NCBI RefSeq assembly: GCF_000760735.1
Contig: NZ_JMEX01000008.1
Coordinates: 2,757,619-2,821,618, forward strand
From: Rhodococcoides fascians A44A
Lineage (GTDB): Bacteria > Actinomycetota > Actinomycetes > Mycobacteriales > Mycobacteriaceae
Direction: 5' to 3'
DNA length: 64,000 nucleotides
The notes under the pieces were generated by a model. That model searched no databases. It worked only from the letters and a program-made list of their open reading frames with translations, and was not told the DNA's origin. The stretch's first letter is position 1; each line of letters begins with the position of its first letter. A program made the position numbers and the translations under genes. Below, in pieces: positions 1 to 10,014 of the stretch.

Positions 1-1
1 A

Positions 2-2691
<2,690 letters not shown>

Positions 2692-2695
<4 letters not shown>

Positions 2696-2940
2696 CACTG
2701 AGCAGCGAACAGGTACAGGAAGATGTGGCGAACGTGCTGTACGTGGAGGTCGACGAGCTCGACCACGAATTGGATTTGCGCGAGCAGGGAATGGATTCCG
2801 TGCGCGTGATGCAACTCGTCGAGCAGTGGCGCAGCGCAGGGGTGGAGAAGGTGGACTACATCGTGTTGGCAGAGGATCCACGGCTGGAACGCTGGCTTGC
2901 GGTTCTGGAGGACCTGCAGCAGTCTGCGCAGAAAACGTAG
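2692..2940 (+). CDS. Stand-alone aryl carrier protein (EntB ArCP/AsbD-like)
   Basis: This 82-residue carrier protein should hold an aryl acid as a thioester for the NRPS condensation domain. The motif GMDSVRVMQLVEQWR around Ser36 is the phosphopantetheine site and matches the aryl-carrier version (LDSVR) rather than an ordinary PCP (GGHSL). The C-terminal pattern ending VLAEDPRLERWL resembles the ArCP of EntB. No isochorismatase domain is fused, unlike EntB. The start overlaps the NRPS stop (ATGA), so both are probably translated together. Its loading enzyme is most likely the convergent AMP ligase at 3004-4614. Confidence 0.9.
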
Positions 2941-2948
2941 GGACGCGA

Positions 2949-2984
2949 GAGTGTGGGGCCGGGAAAGGATCCGGCCCCACACTC
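2949..2984. terminator. Bidirectional terminator between convergent siderophore genes
   Basis: A perfect 14-bp inverted repeat (2949-2962 with 2971-2984, 8-base loop) lies between the convergent aryl carrier and AMP ligase genes. There is no clear T tract, which is common in high-GC actinobacteria. Confidence 0.75.
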
Positions 2985-3003
2985 GTCGACACGCGAAGCG
3001 GTT

Positions 3004-4614
3004 CTACTTTCTCTTGCTGATTTTTCCGACGGCGGTGCGCTCGAACTCGGTGACCAATTCGACGACGTCAGGAAGCTTGTACGTCGCGAGCCCCTTGGCC
3101 TTCAGGAACTGCCGAACCTTGGTCAGCGACAACGATTTCGGATCCACACCCTCGCGTGGGAGCAGGAATGCTTTGACACGCTCACCGAGGACGGCGTCGG
3201 GAATGCCCTGGACGGAGGCCTCGTGGATCGACTCGTGCGCCAGCAGCAGGTCTTCCACCTCTGCGGGTGCGACTTTCTCCCCGCCACGGTTGATCTGATC
3301 CTTCGAGCGTCCGGTGACCGTCAGGTATCCGTCGGCGCCCTGGACGACAATGTCACCCGTGCGGTAGAAGCCGTCCTCGGTGAACACGTTCTGGTGCTGA
3401 GGGGCGTTGTAGTAACCGCGGATGGTCGACGGTCCACGGGTCAGAAGGTCACCGGCGGTGCCTCTGTCGACATTCTGGCCATGAGAGTCGACGACGCGGA
3501 TTTCGTCGTAGTCGGTGGTCGGGCGCCCCTGGCGAGTGGTGATGATGTCCTCGTCCGCATCGAGTCGTGTGAAGGTGTGCAGGCCCTCGGCCATACCGAA
3601 GGACTGCTGGACCGTCGCCCCGAGTTCGGGCCGAACTCGTCGCGCCGAGTCGGGGCTGAACTTCGCCCCGCCGACCTGGATGACGGCGAGCGTGGACAGG
3701 TCGTATCGCTCTTTCAGTGACGAGTTCAACCACGCCAGCGCGAGCGGGGGAACCAGCGCGACGATGGTCACACCATGCTCGTCGATGAGGGGGAAGCTCA
3801 CGTCCGGACTCCCGTTGGGCGCCATGACGACTGTGCCGCCGGCAGCGAGAGTGGACAGGTAACCGGGGGAGCGCATCGCGAAGCTGTGCGACATCGGTAG
3901 CACGACGAGTTGCACTGTGTCCGAGGTGATATCGGTCATCGCGGCTGCCGCCCGCACGGAGGCGAGGTACGTCTCGTGGGTGTGCGGGACAAGCTTGGGG
4001 CGATCGGTCGTGCCTCCCGACAATGCCAGGAAAGCGACGTCCGACGGGAGCGATCGTCGACGATGTTCCAGTGTGCCCTGTGCAAGAAGCGGTTCAAGTC
4101 CATCGGCGTCGACGATGATCGTGTGTTCGAGTGTGGACGACGTCGACTTCAGCTCGGCTGCGAGGGCTGCGAGATCGTTCCCGTCGTGCGCGGCGGTGGC
4201 GATGTACCCGCGGGCACCGGATTCTTCGACGATGTAACCGATTTCGTGCAGGCGCAACGCGATCGGGGTGAGGACGGGTACTGCGCCGATCTCGTAGAGT
4301 GCGAACACCAGCGCCACATAGTCGGGAATGTTCGGGAGGTGGACCACGACGCGGTCGCCGCGCCGGATTCCGAGACGCTCGAACCCGGCCGCGAGCGTCA
4401 GAATCCGCTCGCCCAGGTGGCCGTACGTAATCCGGGTGTCACCGAAGATCAGTGCAGTCTCCTCCGAGTGCTGCTCGATCGAGCTGAACAGAAACTCCGT
4501 GAACGTCTGGTCCACCCAGATGCCCTCATCCCGGTAGCGCTGCGCGAACTCCGGTGGATAGGGGACGACTCCGTCCAGGACGAGGGGTGCGAGGTCGTGA
4601 GTGGACGCGGTCAT
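3004..4614 (-). CDS. Aryl-acid AMP ligase (EntE/DhbE family) with altered substrate pocket
   Basis: This 536-residue ANL-family enzyme should activate a hydroxybenzoate as the acyl-AMP and load it on the aryl carrier protein. Family motifs are clear: LALSGGTTDRPKLVPHTH (ATP loop), QQSFGMAEGL, YRTGDIV and the hinge/catalytic C-terminal region ending VGKISKRK. Using the DhbE numbering I remember (offset +9), pocket residue Asn235 is Ser244 (motif MSHSFAMRSPG rather than HNY..SSPG), Val329 is Ser338 and Val337 is His346, while Ser240 is kept (Ser249). Asn235 contacts the 2-hydroxyl side of 2,3-DHB, so the substrate is probably not 2,3-DHB; the neighbouring dehydratase suggests 3,4-DHB. The ATG is preceded by AAGGGA. 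A palindromic repeat separates it from the upstream gene. Family is certain, substrate is inferred. Confidence 0.93.
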   Translation of the reverse strand: MTASTHDLAPLVLDGVVPYPPEFAQRYRDEGIWVDQTFTEFLFSSIEQHSEETALIFGDTRITYGHLGERILTLAAGFERLGIRRGDRVVVHLPNIPDYVALVFALYEIGAVPVLTPIALRLHEIGYIVEESGARGYIATAAHDGNDLAALAAELKSTSSTLEHTIIVDADGLEPLLAQGTLEHRRRSLPSDVAFLALSGGTTDRPKLVPHTHETYLASVRAAAAMTDITSDTVQLVVLPMSHSFAMRSPGYLSTLAAGGTVVMAPNGSPDVSFPLIDEHGVTIVALVPPLALAWLNSSLKERYDLSTLAVIQVGGAKFSPDSARRVRPELGATVQQSFGMAEGLHTFTRLDADEDIITTRQGRPTTDYDEIRVVDSHGQNVDRGTAGDLLTRGPSTIRGYYNAPQHQNVFTEDGFYRTGDIVVQGADGYLTVTGRSKDQINRGGEKVAPAEVEDLLLAHESIHEASVQGIPDAVLGERVKAFLLPREGVDPKSLSLTKVRQFLKAKGLATYKLPDVVELVTEFERTAVGKISKRK

Positions 4615-4628
4615 CTATCCCTTCCTAT

Positions 4629-4667
4629 GTGAGCGGAAATGTAGGTCAGGCCTACATTTCCGCTCAC
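4629..4667. repeat. Dispersed palindromic repeat, copy 1
   Basis: A perfect 17-bp inverted repeat (4629-4645 with 4651-4667, 5-base loop), with arm GTGAGYGGAAATGTAGG. Closely related palindromes occur at 10892-10931 and 23163-23236. The right arm contributes the TGA stop (4664-4666, minus strand) of the dehydratase gene. It has no T tract, so it is a repeat family rather than an ordinary terminator, although the RNA hairpin could stabilise or attenuate the transcript. Confidence 0.85.
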
Positions 4668-5485
4668 GTTGTGGTGTATTGCAGACGAGAAATCAAGGCG
4701 TCGAGCGATTCTGCCCCGTGTGCCGCGACGTCGGCTGCGGGGCGTTCGCGGTATCCGGGGTTGAAGATTTCCAGTGAAAGCGGACCGGTGTATCCGGCTT
4801 CGATCACGCCGGCAACGGGGGCGAGTACGTCGAACTCGCCTTCTCCGGGGAAGCAGCGGTGATTTCGGCTCCACTGGATCAGCTCGAGATCCATCCACGG
4901 GGCGTCGGCGACCTGAAGAAAGCCGATACCGCGGGGGTCGAGGGCGTGGATCTGTTCGATTCCGTCTCCCACCGCATAGAGGTGGAAGGTGTCGACGACG
5001 AGTGACAACGACGGGTGGTCGGCGCGCCTCAGTGCATCTTCGACGTCGGCGATGCGGTTGATGTGGGTGCCCCAGGCCAGCGCTTCGAACATGACGGTGG
5101 CGCCATGTTCTGCTGCGGCCTCGCCGAGTGCGTGCAATTGCGAGGCGGAGAGGTCTCGGTCGTCGATGGCGTCGTCGTCGGTGTTGGAGACGACGAGGAT
5201 TGCATCTCCGCCGAGCGCCTCCATGATGTCGCTTTCGCGGTGGAAACGTTGGAGTACGTCGGCGAATTCGGTTTCGGTGACACCTTCGGCGCGCCTGAAC
5301 GGTTGGTAGAGGTCGACGGTCAATCCGAGGTCGTCGCATCGCCGACGGATGTCTGCGGTGCTCGATGATGCAGCCGTCAGGTCGGCGTCGAGAATTTCGA
5401 CGCCGTCGAAGCCTGCCGCGGCGATGCAGTCGAGTTTGTCCTCGAGCGTTCCGCCGAGTGACACGGTGGCGATGCAGGTCTTCAC
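4664..5485 (-). CDS. 3-Dehydroshikimate dehydratase-like TIM barrel (QuiC/AsbF type)
   Basis: The predicted reaction is 3-dehydroshikimate to 3,4-dihydroxybenzoate (protocatechuate). Start: a GTG at 5485 with GAGGAG 5 bases upstream is better than the earlier in-frame ATG (5521), which lacks a ribosome site. From this GTG the protein has 273 residues, and Glu134 (MFEALAWG), Asp165 (VVDTFH), Gln191 (FLQVADAP) and Glu239 (LSLEIFN) fall exactly at the metal-ligand positions I recall for Pseudomonas QuiC1. Other shared blocks are IATVSLGGTLEDKL, AAAGFDGVEI, YQPFR and WSRNHRCFPGEGE. The HPPD-like C-terminal domain of QuiC is absent, so length fits a single-domain dehydratase. Automated pipelines would probably call it a sugar phosphate isomerase. 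It lies between iron-box DNA and the AMP ligase, which points to siderophore precursor supply rather than quinate catabolism. Confidence 0.88.
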   Translation of the reverse strand: MKTCIATVSLGGTLEDKLDCIAAAGFDGVEILDADLTAASSSTADIRRRCDDLGLTVDLYQPFRRAEGVTETEFADVLQRFHRESDIMEALGGDAILVVSNTDDDAIDDRDLSASQLHALGEAAAEHGATVMFEALAWGTHINRIADVEDALRRADHPSLSLVVDTFHLYAVGDGIEQIHALDPRGIGFLQVADAPWMDLELIQWSRNHRCFPGEGEFDVLAPVAGVIEAGYTGPLSLEIFNPGYRERPAADVAAHGAESLDALISRLQYTTT

Positions 5486-5518
5486 GGGTGCTCCTCGGCG
5501 TAGGTCCGGCGAGGCTGA

Positions 5519-5562
5519 CATTGATAGCCTAACCTAGCTCAGCTTAACCTAGCCTTACCTCG
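5519..5562. promoter_or_regulatory. Tandem IdeR/DtxR-like iron boxes
   Basis: Two 19-bp elements, 5519-5537 and 5544-5562, each match about 13 of 19 positions of the IdeR consensus TTAGGTTAGGCTAACCTAA on the minus strand. The nearer one is about 34 bases before the dehydratase GTG. The farther one overlaps the last codons and stop of the upstream ABC gene. They suggest iron-repressed transcription of the dehydratase and AMP ligase. Confidence 0.7.
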
Positions 5563-7313
5563 GAATGGGGTTGTATGTCGGCGCTGTACACGGCCCACAG
5601 TTCGGCGTAGCGGCCCGCGTCATCGAGTAGCTCGTCGTGGGTGCCTTCCTCGACGATGGACCCCCGCTCGAGGACGACGATACGGTCGCACGCACGCGCC
5701 TGCGAGAGTCGGTGCGCGATGACGATCGCCGACCGGCCATGTAGTGCCTTCGCTGTGGCCTCGTCGAGCAGAGCCGAGTTGCGCGAATCTGCTTCTGCCG
5801 TGGCCTCGTCCAGAATCGCCACCGCGGGGTCGTGCAGGACCAGCCTGGCCAGCGCGAGCAGCTGAACGTCCGCCGCGGTGATGCGGTGACCTTCCTCGCC
5901 GAGTTCGGTGTCGAGGCCACCGGGGAGCGAGCTGAGAAGGACATCCCCGCCGACGAGTGACAGTGCGTGCGTAAGTGACTCGTCCGAAGCATCCGGCGCG
6001 GCGAACGCCAGATTCTCGCGCAGTGTTGCCGAGAAGACTCGTCCCTCTTGGTTCAGGTACGCGATCCGCGATCGGTGTACCGATGCCTCGATGGTTCCGC
6101 CGCCCGGCTCGCGCACGCCGGCGATCAGACGGGCGAGCGTTGTCTTGCCCGAACCGCTCGTGCCGACGATCGCGAGGTGCTCCCCGGCGTGGAGCGTCAG
6201 ATCGACGCCGTTCAGCACGGGGTGCTCCGGCAGATAGGAGAAGGATGCATCACGAACCGAGACGACGGGGCCGGTTCGCCTCACGGTCGAGTCCGGCGCG
6301 GCGGCCGGGGCGGCGTAGTTCTTCGTGACACCCACGACCCGAGCGAGAGATGCTGCGGCGGACTGCAAGTCGTCCATCACGAACATCAGCATCGAGATCG
6401 GTCCGGTGACCTGCAGGAACAACAGCGAGGCGGCGGTGATCGAACCCAGTGACGTGCCGTACCGCGCAGCCAGAACGAAACCACATCCGACGATCAGGAG
6501 CAGGCAGACCGCCTCGGCGAGGTTGATGCGGCTGAAGAAACGGTTCTGCATGATTCGAGCGCGCACCTCCCACCGTGCCACATCCCATGTTGCGCTCTGG
6601 ATGTCGTTGATACGTGCATCGCCTACCTGAAATGCGGTAACGGTTGGAAGCGCCGTGAGTGTGGTGAGTACGCGTTCGCCGCGGGTGCTGTCTGCCGAGC
6701 GCAGTGCGCCGTACACCGGCGGCACCGCGGGGAGGTACCACCTCAATGCCCGTACGTACAACGGCGCGGCAAGCAAGAACGCGATGCCGAAGCGCCAGTC
6801 GATGGCCGCTGCCCCGATGACGGTCAGCACGATCGTGAAGATCGCTGCTGACAGCGTCGGCAGAATTGCTGGGAGTTCGTCGGACACGTTCCGCGTGTCG
6901 GATGCGGCACGAGTCACGATGTCTCCGACACCCACTCGTTCCACCTCGGTCTCCGTCAGATCCAGTGTCGCCGCCATGAACTTCTCGCGCAGGTCCGCGA
7001 CCATCGTGTCGATGACGCGTCCGAGCGCCACCATGCCGAAGAACTCGACGACGCCGCCGATGAGGGCAGCGGCCACCAGTGCAGTCAACTGCCACCAGAA
7101 CACCGCTGGAATTCCCGACGCTTCACTGGCGGTGACTGTGTCGACGATCCACCCGATGGTCAGTGGAAGGACGAGCGTCGTGGCTGCCGAGATCAGCAGA
7201 AGTAGGAGGATGCCCGCGATCCTCAGCTTCTTGCCCTCGGCGAGTTCTGTTATCTCGTTACGCATCTCGCGCCAGTCGGCGACCGGCAGACGCTGCATTT
7301 CGGTATCGCTCAC
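5544..7313 (-). CDS. ABC transporter half-molecule, ATP-competent subunit (IrtB/YbtPQ-like)
   Basis: This 589-residue fused permease-ATPase has six predicted membrane segments in roughly the first 320 residues, then an ATPase domain. Walker A is intact (GTSGSGKTT, 384-392), as are Walker B with catalytic Glu (AILDEAT, Glu503) and the H-loop (VIAHRLS). The signature motif is lost: ITAADVQ (478-484) stands where LSGGQ belongs. The partner gene has the opposite pattern, so the two must form a heterodimer with one working ATP site. The GTG start has AGGAG upstream and overlaps the partner's stop (GTGA). In this iron cluster, next to siderophore-interacting proteins, an IrtAB/YbtPQ-type siderophore importer with exporter fold is likely; export is the alternative. 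Confidence 0.9.
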   Translation of the reverse strand: MSDTEMQRLPVADWREMRNEITELAEGKKLRIAGILLLLLISAATTLVLPLTIGWIVDTVTASEASGIPAVFWWQLTALVAAALIGGVVEFFGMVALGRVIDTMVADLREKFMAATLDLTETEVERVGVGDIVTRAASDTRNVSDELPAILPTLSAAIFTIVLTVIGAAAIDWRFGIAFLLAAPLYVRALRWYLPAVPPVYGALRSADSTRGERVLTTLTALPTVTAFQVGDARINDIQSATWDVARWEVRARIMQNRFFSRINLAEAVCLLLIVGCGFVLAARYGTSLGSITAASLLFLQVTGPISMLMFVMDDLQSAAASLARVVGVTKNYAAPAAAPDSTVRRTGPVVSVRDASFSYLPEHPVLNGVDLTLHAGEHLAIVGTSGSGKTTLARLIAGVREPGGGTIEASVHRSRIAYLNQEGRVFSATLRENLAFAAPDASDESLTHALSLVGGDVLLSSLPGGLDTELGEEGHRITAADVQLLALARLVLHDPAVAILDEATAEADSRNSALLDEATAKALHGRSAIVIAHRLSQARACDRIVVLERGSIVEEGTHDELLDDAGRYAELWAVYSADIQPHSEVRLG

Positions 7314-9043
7314 GAATGTTCTCCTGCGATGCTGTGCGTGGACACTGCGTGAAAGGCGGGCGAGGACGTGATGACGATCGTGGTCAATCCTTCTCGCGCA
7401 GAACGTACCCTGGTGGCGATGTCGTGCTCGGTGGCCGAGTCCACGGAATTCGTGGGATCGTGCAGAACGAGTACCGGCGGACGGCGATGCAGTGCGCGGG
7501 CGAGTGCGACGCGTTGGCGTTGGCCACCGGACAGGGTTCTGCCGCCGTCGCCGATATCGGTGTCGTAGCCGTCGCGAAGTTCGTGCTCCAGGCCGTCGCA
7601 GCGGGCTGCCTGCAGCGCGCCGCGGGCGCTGGTGTGCTCGTCCGACCCCGGAACTGCCTCCGCGGACGCCACGTTGGCAAACAACGTCGGTTCGAGGAGG
7701 TCCGGCTGATGGGGTGAGACGAGTATTCGGCGGCGGACCTCGGCCGGGTCATGTTCTCGCAAGGGACGTCCGTCGAGTGTGATGCCCGGGGTCTTGTCTT
7801 GCTCGCCGCGCGAGGTCAAGGTCATCGCGGCGACGAGCCCGTCGGCATCGATCGCGGACGGGTCGATCACGAGAAACTCGCCGGGCGTGACGAGAATCGG
7901 GTCGGTCATCTGGGGCGAGTGGATCCGAAGCGTCGGGGACTCCGGGATCGGAGCGGTTCCGAGCGCCTCCGGATCGGGGCCGATGTGCAGTTGATCGAGA
8001 ACACGCTTGGCCGACGCCAACACCATCGCACCCAACGTTGCGGCGTCCTCGATGAGACTTCTCAGCGGATCGAGAAGCACCTGGGCCATGGCGGCAGCGG
8101 CGATAAGGCCGCCGATCGTGATGGAGCCGTTGAACGTGAGCATTGCAGCGATGACGGTCACCACGCCCGCGAACAGACCGGTCAGCGCATTGTTGATGCC
8201 GATGACCGCGCCCTCTGCCCTGTTGGCCGCGAGTGTGCCGCGCAGGGCCGATCGGGACACACCTCGATAATGGTCAGTGGCGGCGCGCTGAGCGTGGATG
8301 CCCGTGATCACTCGGTAGCCGGACACCAGATCGGCGGCGATGCCTGCCGCGTCCGCGACGGCATCTTGTTCTTCCTCTGCGCGTCTCTGCAGTGGACGCG
8401 CGACAACCGCCATGAGCGCCAACAGCAATGGCGACCCGAGTATGACGGTCAAGCCTAGAACCGGGTGGATGGCGAAGAGCGACACAGCCGCGACGACGAT
8501 TGCGACGATATGGCCGAGTGGATACACCGCGAAATAGATTGCGCTGCTGGCCCGGTCGCTGTCGGAGGTTGCCACCGACAGCAGCCGCCCTGGCAGCTGC
8601 GGTCCGCCTGCGGTTCCGCGTGCGTCGAGGATGCGCTCGATCACTCGCGACGACAGCTCGTACTTCGCACGCTGTACAGCGAACCAACCGATGCGCCCGC
8701 CGAAGCGATACGTCAAGTTCATGACCACATAGAGGCCTGCGATGACGGCAAGCCACTGCAGGAACCCACCGACGGCCTCACCGGCAGGGGTGCCCGTGGT
8801 GACCGGCCCGATGCCGCGGTCGATGGCTGCACCCAATGCCAGCGGAACGAGCGTCGTCGCGGTGTTGTACAGCACCAGGAGCAGGCACCCGAGTGCCGCA
8901 TGCCAGCCTGCCGATCGGATGATCGACGCCGAGAGGCGTAGCGGCGACATGCCGTCGCGGATTCTGATTCGACGCTGCGGCGGCGTGTCCGGAATGTCGA
9001 AGAAAACGGGGATGTGCTTGGGCGGATTCCAGGCGGATGTCAT
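7310..9043 (-). CDS. ABC transporter half-molecule with degenerate ATP site (IrtA/YbtPQ-like partner)
   Basis: This 577-residue permease-ATPase is first in the minus-strand run toward the AMP ligase. Membrane segments fill about residues 40-340. The Walker A motif is absent (VIDPSAIDADGLV at ~392-404), Walker B ends His528-Asp529 instead of Asp-Glu, and the H-loop His is missing (VITSSP). The signature is perfect (LSGGQRQRVALARAL, from 504). It therefore supplies the signature motif to the ATP site of the downstream subunit and is probably inactive alone. The ATG start lacks a strong ribosome site. The iron box at 9170-9188 lies in the shared divergent promoter region. No SIP domain is fused, but SIP genes are divergently adjacent. 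Confidence 0.9.
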   Translation of the reverse strand: MTSAWNPPKHIPVFFDIPDTPPQRRIRIRDGMSPLRLSASIIRSAGWHAALGCLLLVLYNTATTLVPLALGAAIDRGIGPVTTGTPAGEAVGGFLQWLAVIAGLYVVMNLTYRFGGRIGWFAVQRAKYELSSRVIERILDARGTAGGPQLPGRLLSVATSDSDRASSAIYFAVYPLGHIVAIVVAAVSLFAIHPVLGLTVILGSPLLLALMAVVARPLQRRAEEEQDAVADAAGIAADLVSGYRVITGIHAQRAATDHYRGVSRSALRGTLAANRAEGAVIGINNALTGLFAGVVTVIAAMLTFNGSITIGGLIAAAAMAQVLLDPLRSLIEDAATLGAMVLASAKRVLDQLHIGPDPEALGTAPIPESPTLRIHSPQMTDPILVTPGEFLVIDPSAIDADGLVAAMTLTSRGEQDKTPGITLDGRPLREHDPAEVRRRILVSPHQPDLLEPTLFANVASAEAVPGSDEHTSARGALQAARCDGLEHELRDGYDTDIGDGGRTLSGGQRQRVALARALHRRPPVLVLHDPTNSVDSATEHDIATRVRSAREGLTTIVITSSPAFHAVSTHSIAGEHS

Positions 9044-9169
9044 ACGTCGGCAGGCTCGTGTTCCAGTGGGAGGGGATGGACGGTGGGGTTCCGGTGCTGC
9101 GAGCGGACGCGTCGACGGGGTTGGCCGTAGGGGTTCGACGAATCACAGGGGGTGCGCCCGACTAGTTCT

Positions 9170-9188
9170 ATAGGTTAGCCTAACTTCG
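9170..9188. promoter_or_regulatory. IdeR/DtxR-like iron box in divergent promoter
   Basis: The 19-bp element centred on GTTAGCCTAAC matches 14 of 19 positions of the IdeR consensus. It sits between the ABC transporter pair (minus) and the siderophore-interacting protein genes (plus), so it could repress both under iron sufficiency. It abuts an ATG at 9190, which is one reason to prefer the GTG start at 9214. Confidence 0.75.
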
Positions 9189-9213
9189 AATGTTAATCGA
9201 TCAGGAGCCTGTA

Positions 9214-10014
9214 GTGCCTACGCCCGCCCGACGCCAGCCTTATCCCATCAAGATCCGTGCGGCAGAGGTCGTCCGGACCGAGATGATCACCGACACGATG
9301 ATCCGCGTGACGTTCGGTGGAGCCGGGGCCGATGGATTTGTCAGTCAGGTCGCCGACGAGCACGTCAAGCTCATCTTCCCCGACGTCGACACCGGTGAGC
9401 TGCGGCTACCGGTGCCCGACGGCGACCATCTCGATTGGCCGGAGCCCTTCCCGACCACCCGTGAGTACACAGTCCGGAAGTACCGTCCCGAGGAGCGGGA
9501 GATCGATATCGATTTCGTCGTGCACCGACATGGGCTGGCATCGGGGTGGGCGATCGCGGCAAGGCCGGGTGACACCCTTCATGTCGCGGGACCTCCCGGC
9601 GGGGTGATCATCGATCCGGGATACGACCATTTCGTCATCGTCGGCGACGAGACCGCGCTGCCTGCGATCGCTCGCTGGGTGGAGGAGATGCCGCGTGACA
9701 CCCGCGGAGACGTGTACATCGAAGTGCACACCGAATCGAGCATTCAGAAGCTGGACCCGCCGGGTGGAATCGACGTCCACTGGATTGTGACGCCGCACGG
9801 TGAGGCGTCGGGGCTCGAGACGGCAGTACGATCGACGAAGATTCCGGACGGCGCTTCGGTGTTCGTCTGGCTCGCCGGCGAGGCCGGGGACATACGTCCG
9901 CTGCGGTCCTGGATCCGGAAGGATCTGGGTTTGGGCAAGGGGGACAGCTCGATCACGGGATATTGGCGCCGAGGTGTCTCCGATACCCACGAACATCTGG
10001 ACGAGGAAGAATGA
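9214..10014 (+). CDS. Siderophore-interacting protein (FAD-dependent ferric-siderophore reductase) 1
   Basis: About 266 residues of the SIP/ViuB family: an N-terminal FAD-binding barrel with TREYTVRKYRPEER, then an NAD(P)H-binding domain ending in the usual VFVWLAGEAGDIRPLRSW block. Such enzymes reduce ferric siderophore in the cytoplasm to release iron. The GTG at 9214 has AGGAG six bases upstream. The in-frame ATG at 9190 directly follows the iron box and has no ribosome site. The stop overlaps the next SIP gene (ATGA). Confidence 0.92.
   Translation: MPTPARRQPYPIKIRAAEVVRTEMITDTMIRVTFGGAGADGFVSQVADEHVKLIFPDVDTGELRLPVPDGDHLDWPEPFPTTREYTVRKYRPEEREIDIDFVVHRHGLASGWAIAARPGDTLHVAGPPGGVIIDPGYDHFVIVGDETALPAIARWVEEMPRDTRGDVYIEVHTESSIQKLDPPGGIDVHWIVTPHGEASGLETAVRSTKIPDGASVFVWLAGEAGDIRPLRSWIRKDLGLGKGDSSITGYWRRGVSDTHEHLDEEE

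Noticed and set aside
4629..4667. Repeat copy 1 as a simple terminator or iron box
   Set aside because: No T tract, no IdeR consensus, and two related copies elsewhere.
4664..5485. Calling the TIM-barrel gene a generic sugar phosphate isomerase
   Set aside because: The specific QuiC-type blocks and the four metal ligands at matching positions identify a dehydroshikimate dehydratase much better.
5544..9043. The ABC pair as a plain multidrug exporter
   Set aside because: Iron boxes, neighbouring SIP reductases and siderophore biosynthesis genes favour siderophore transport, though direction is not proven.
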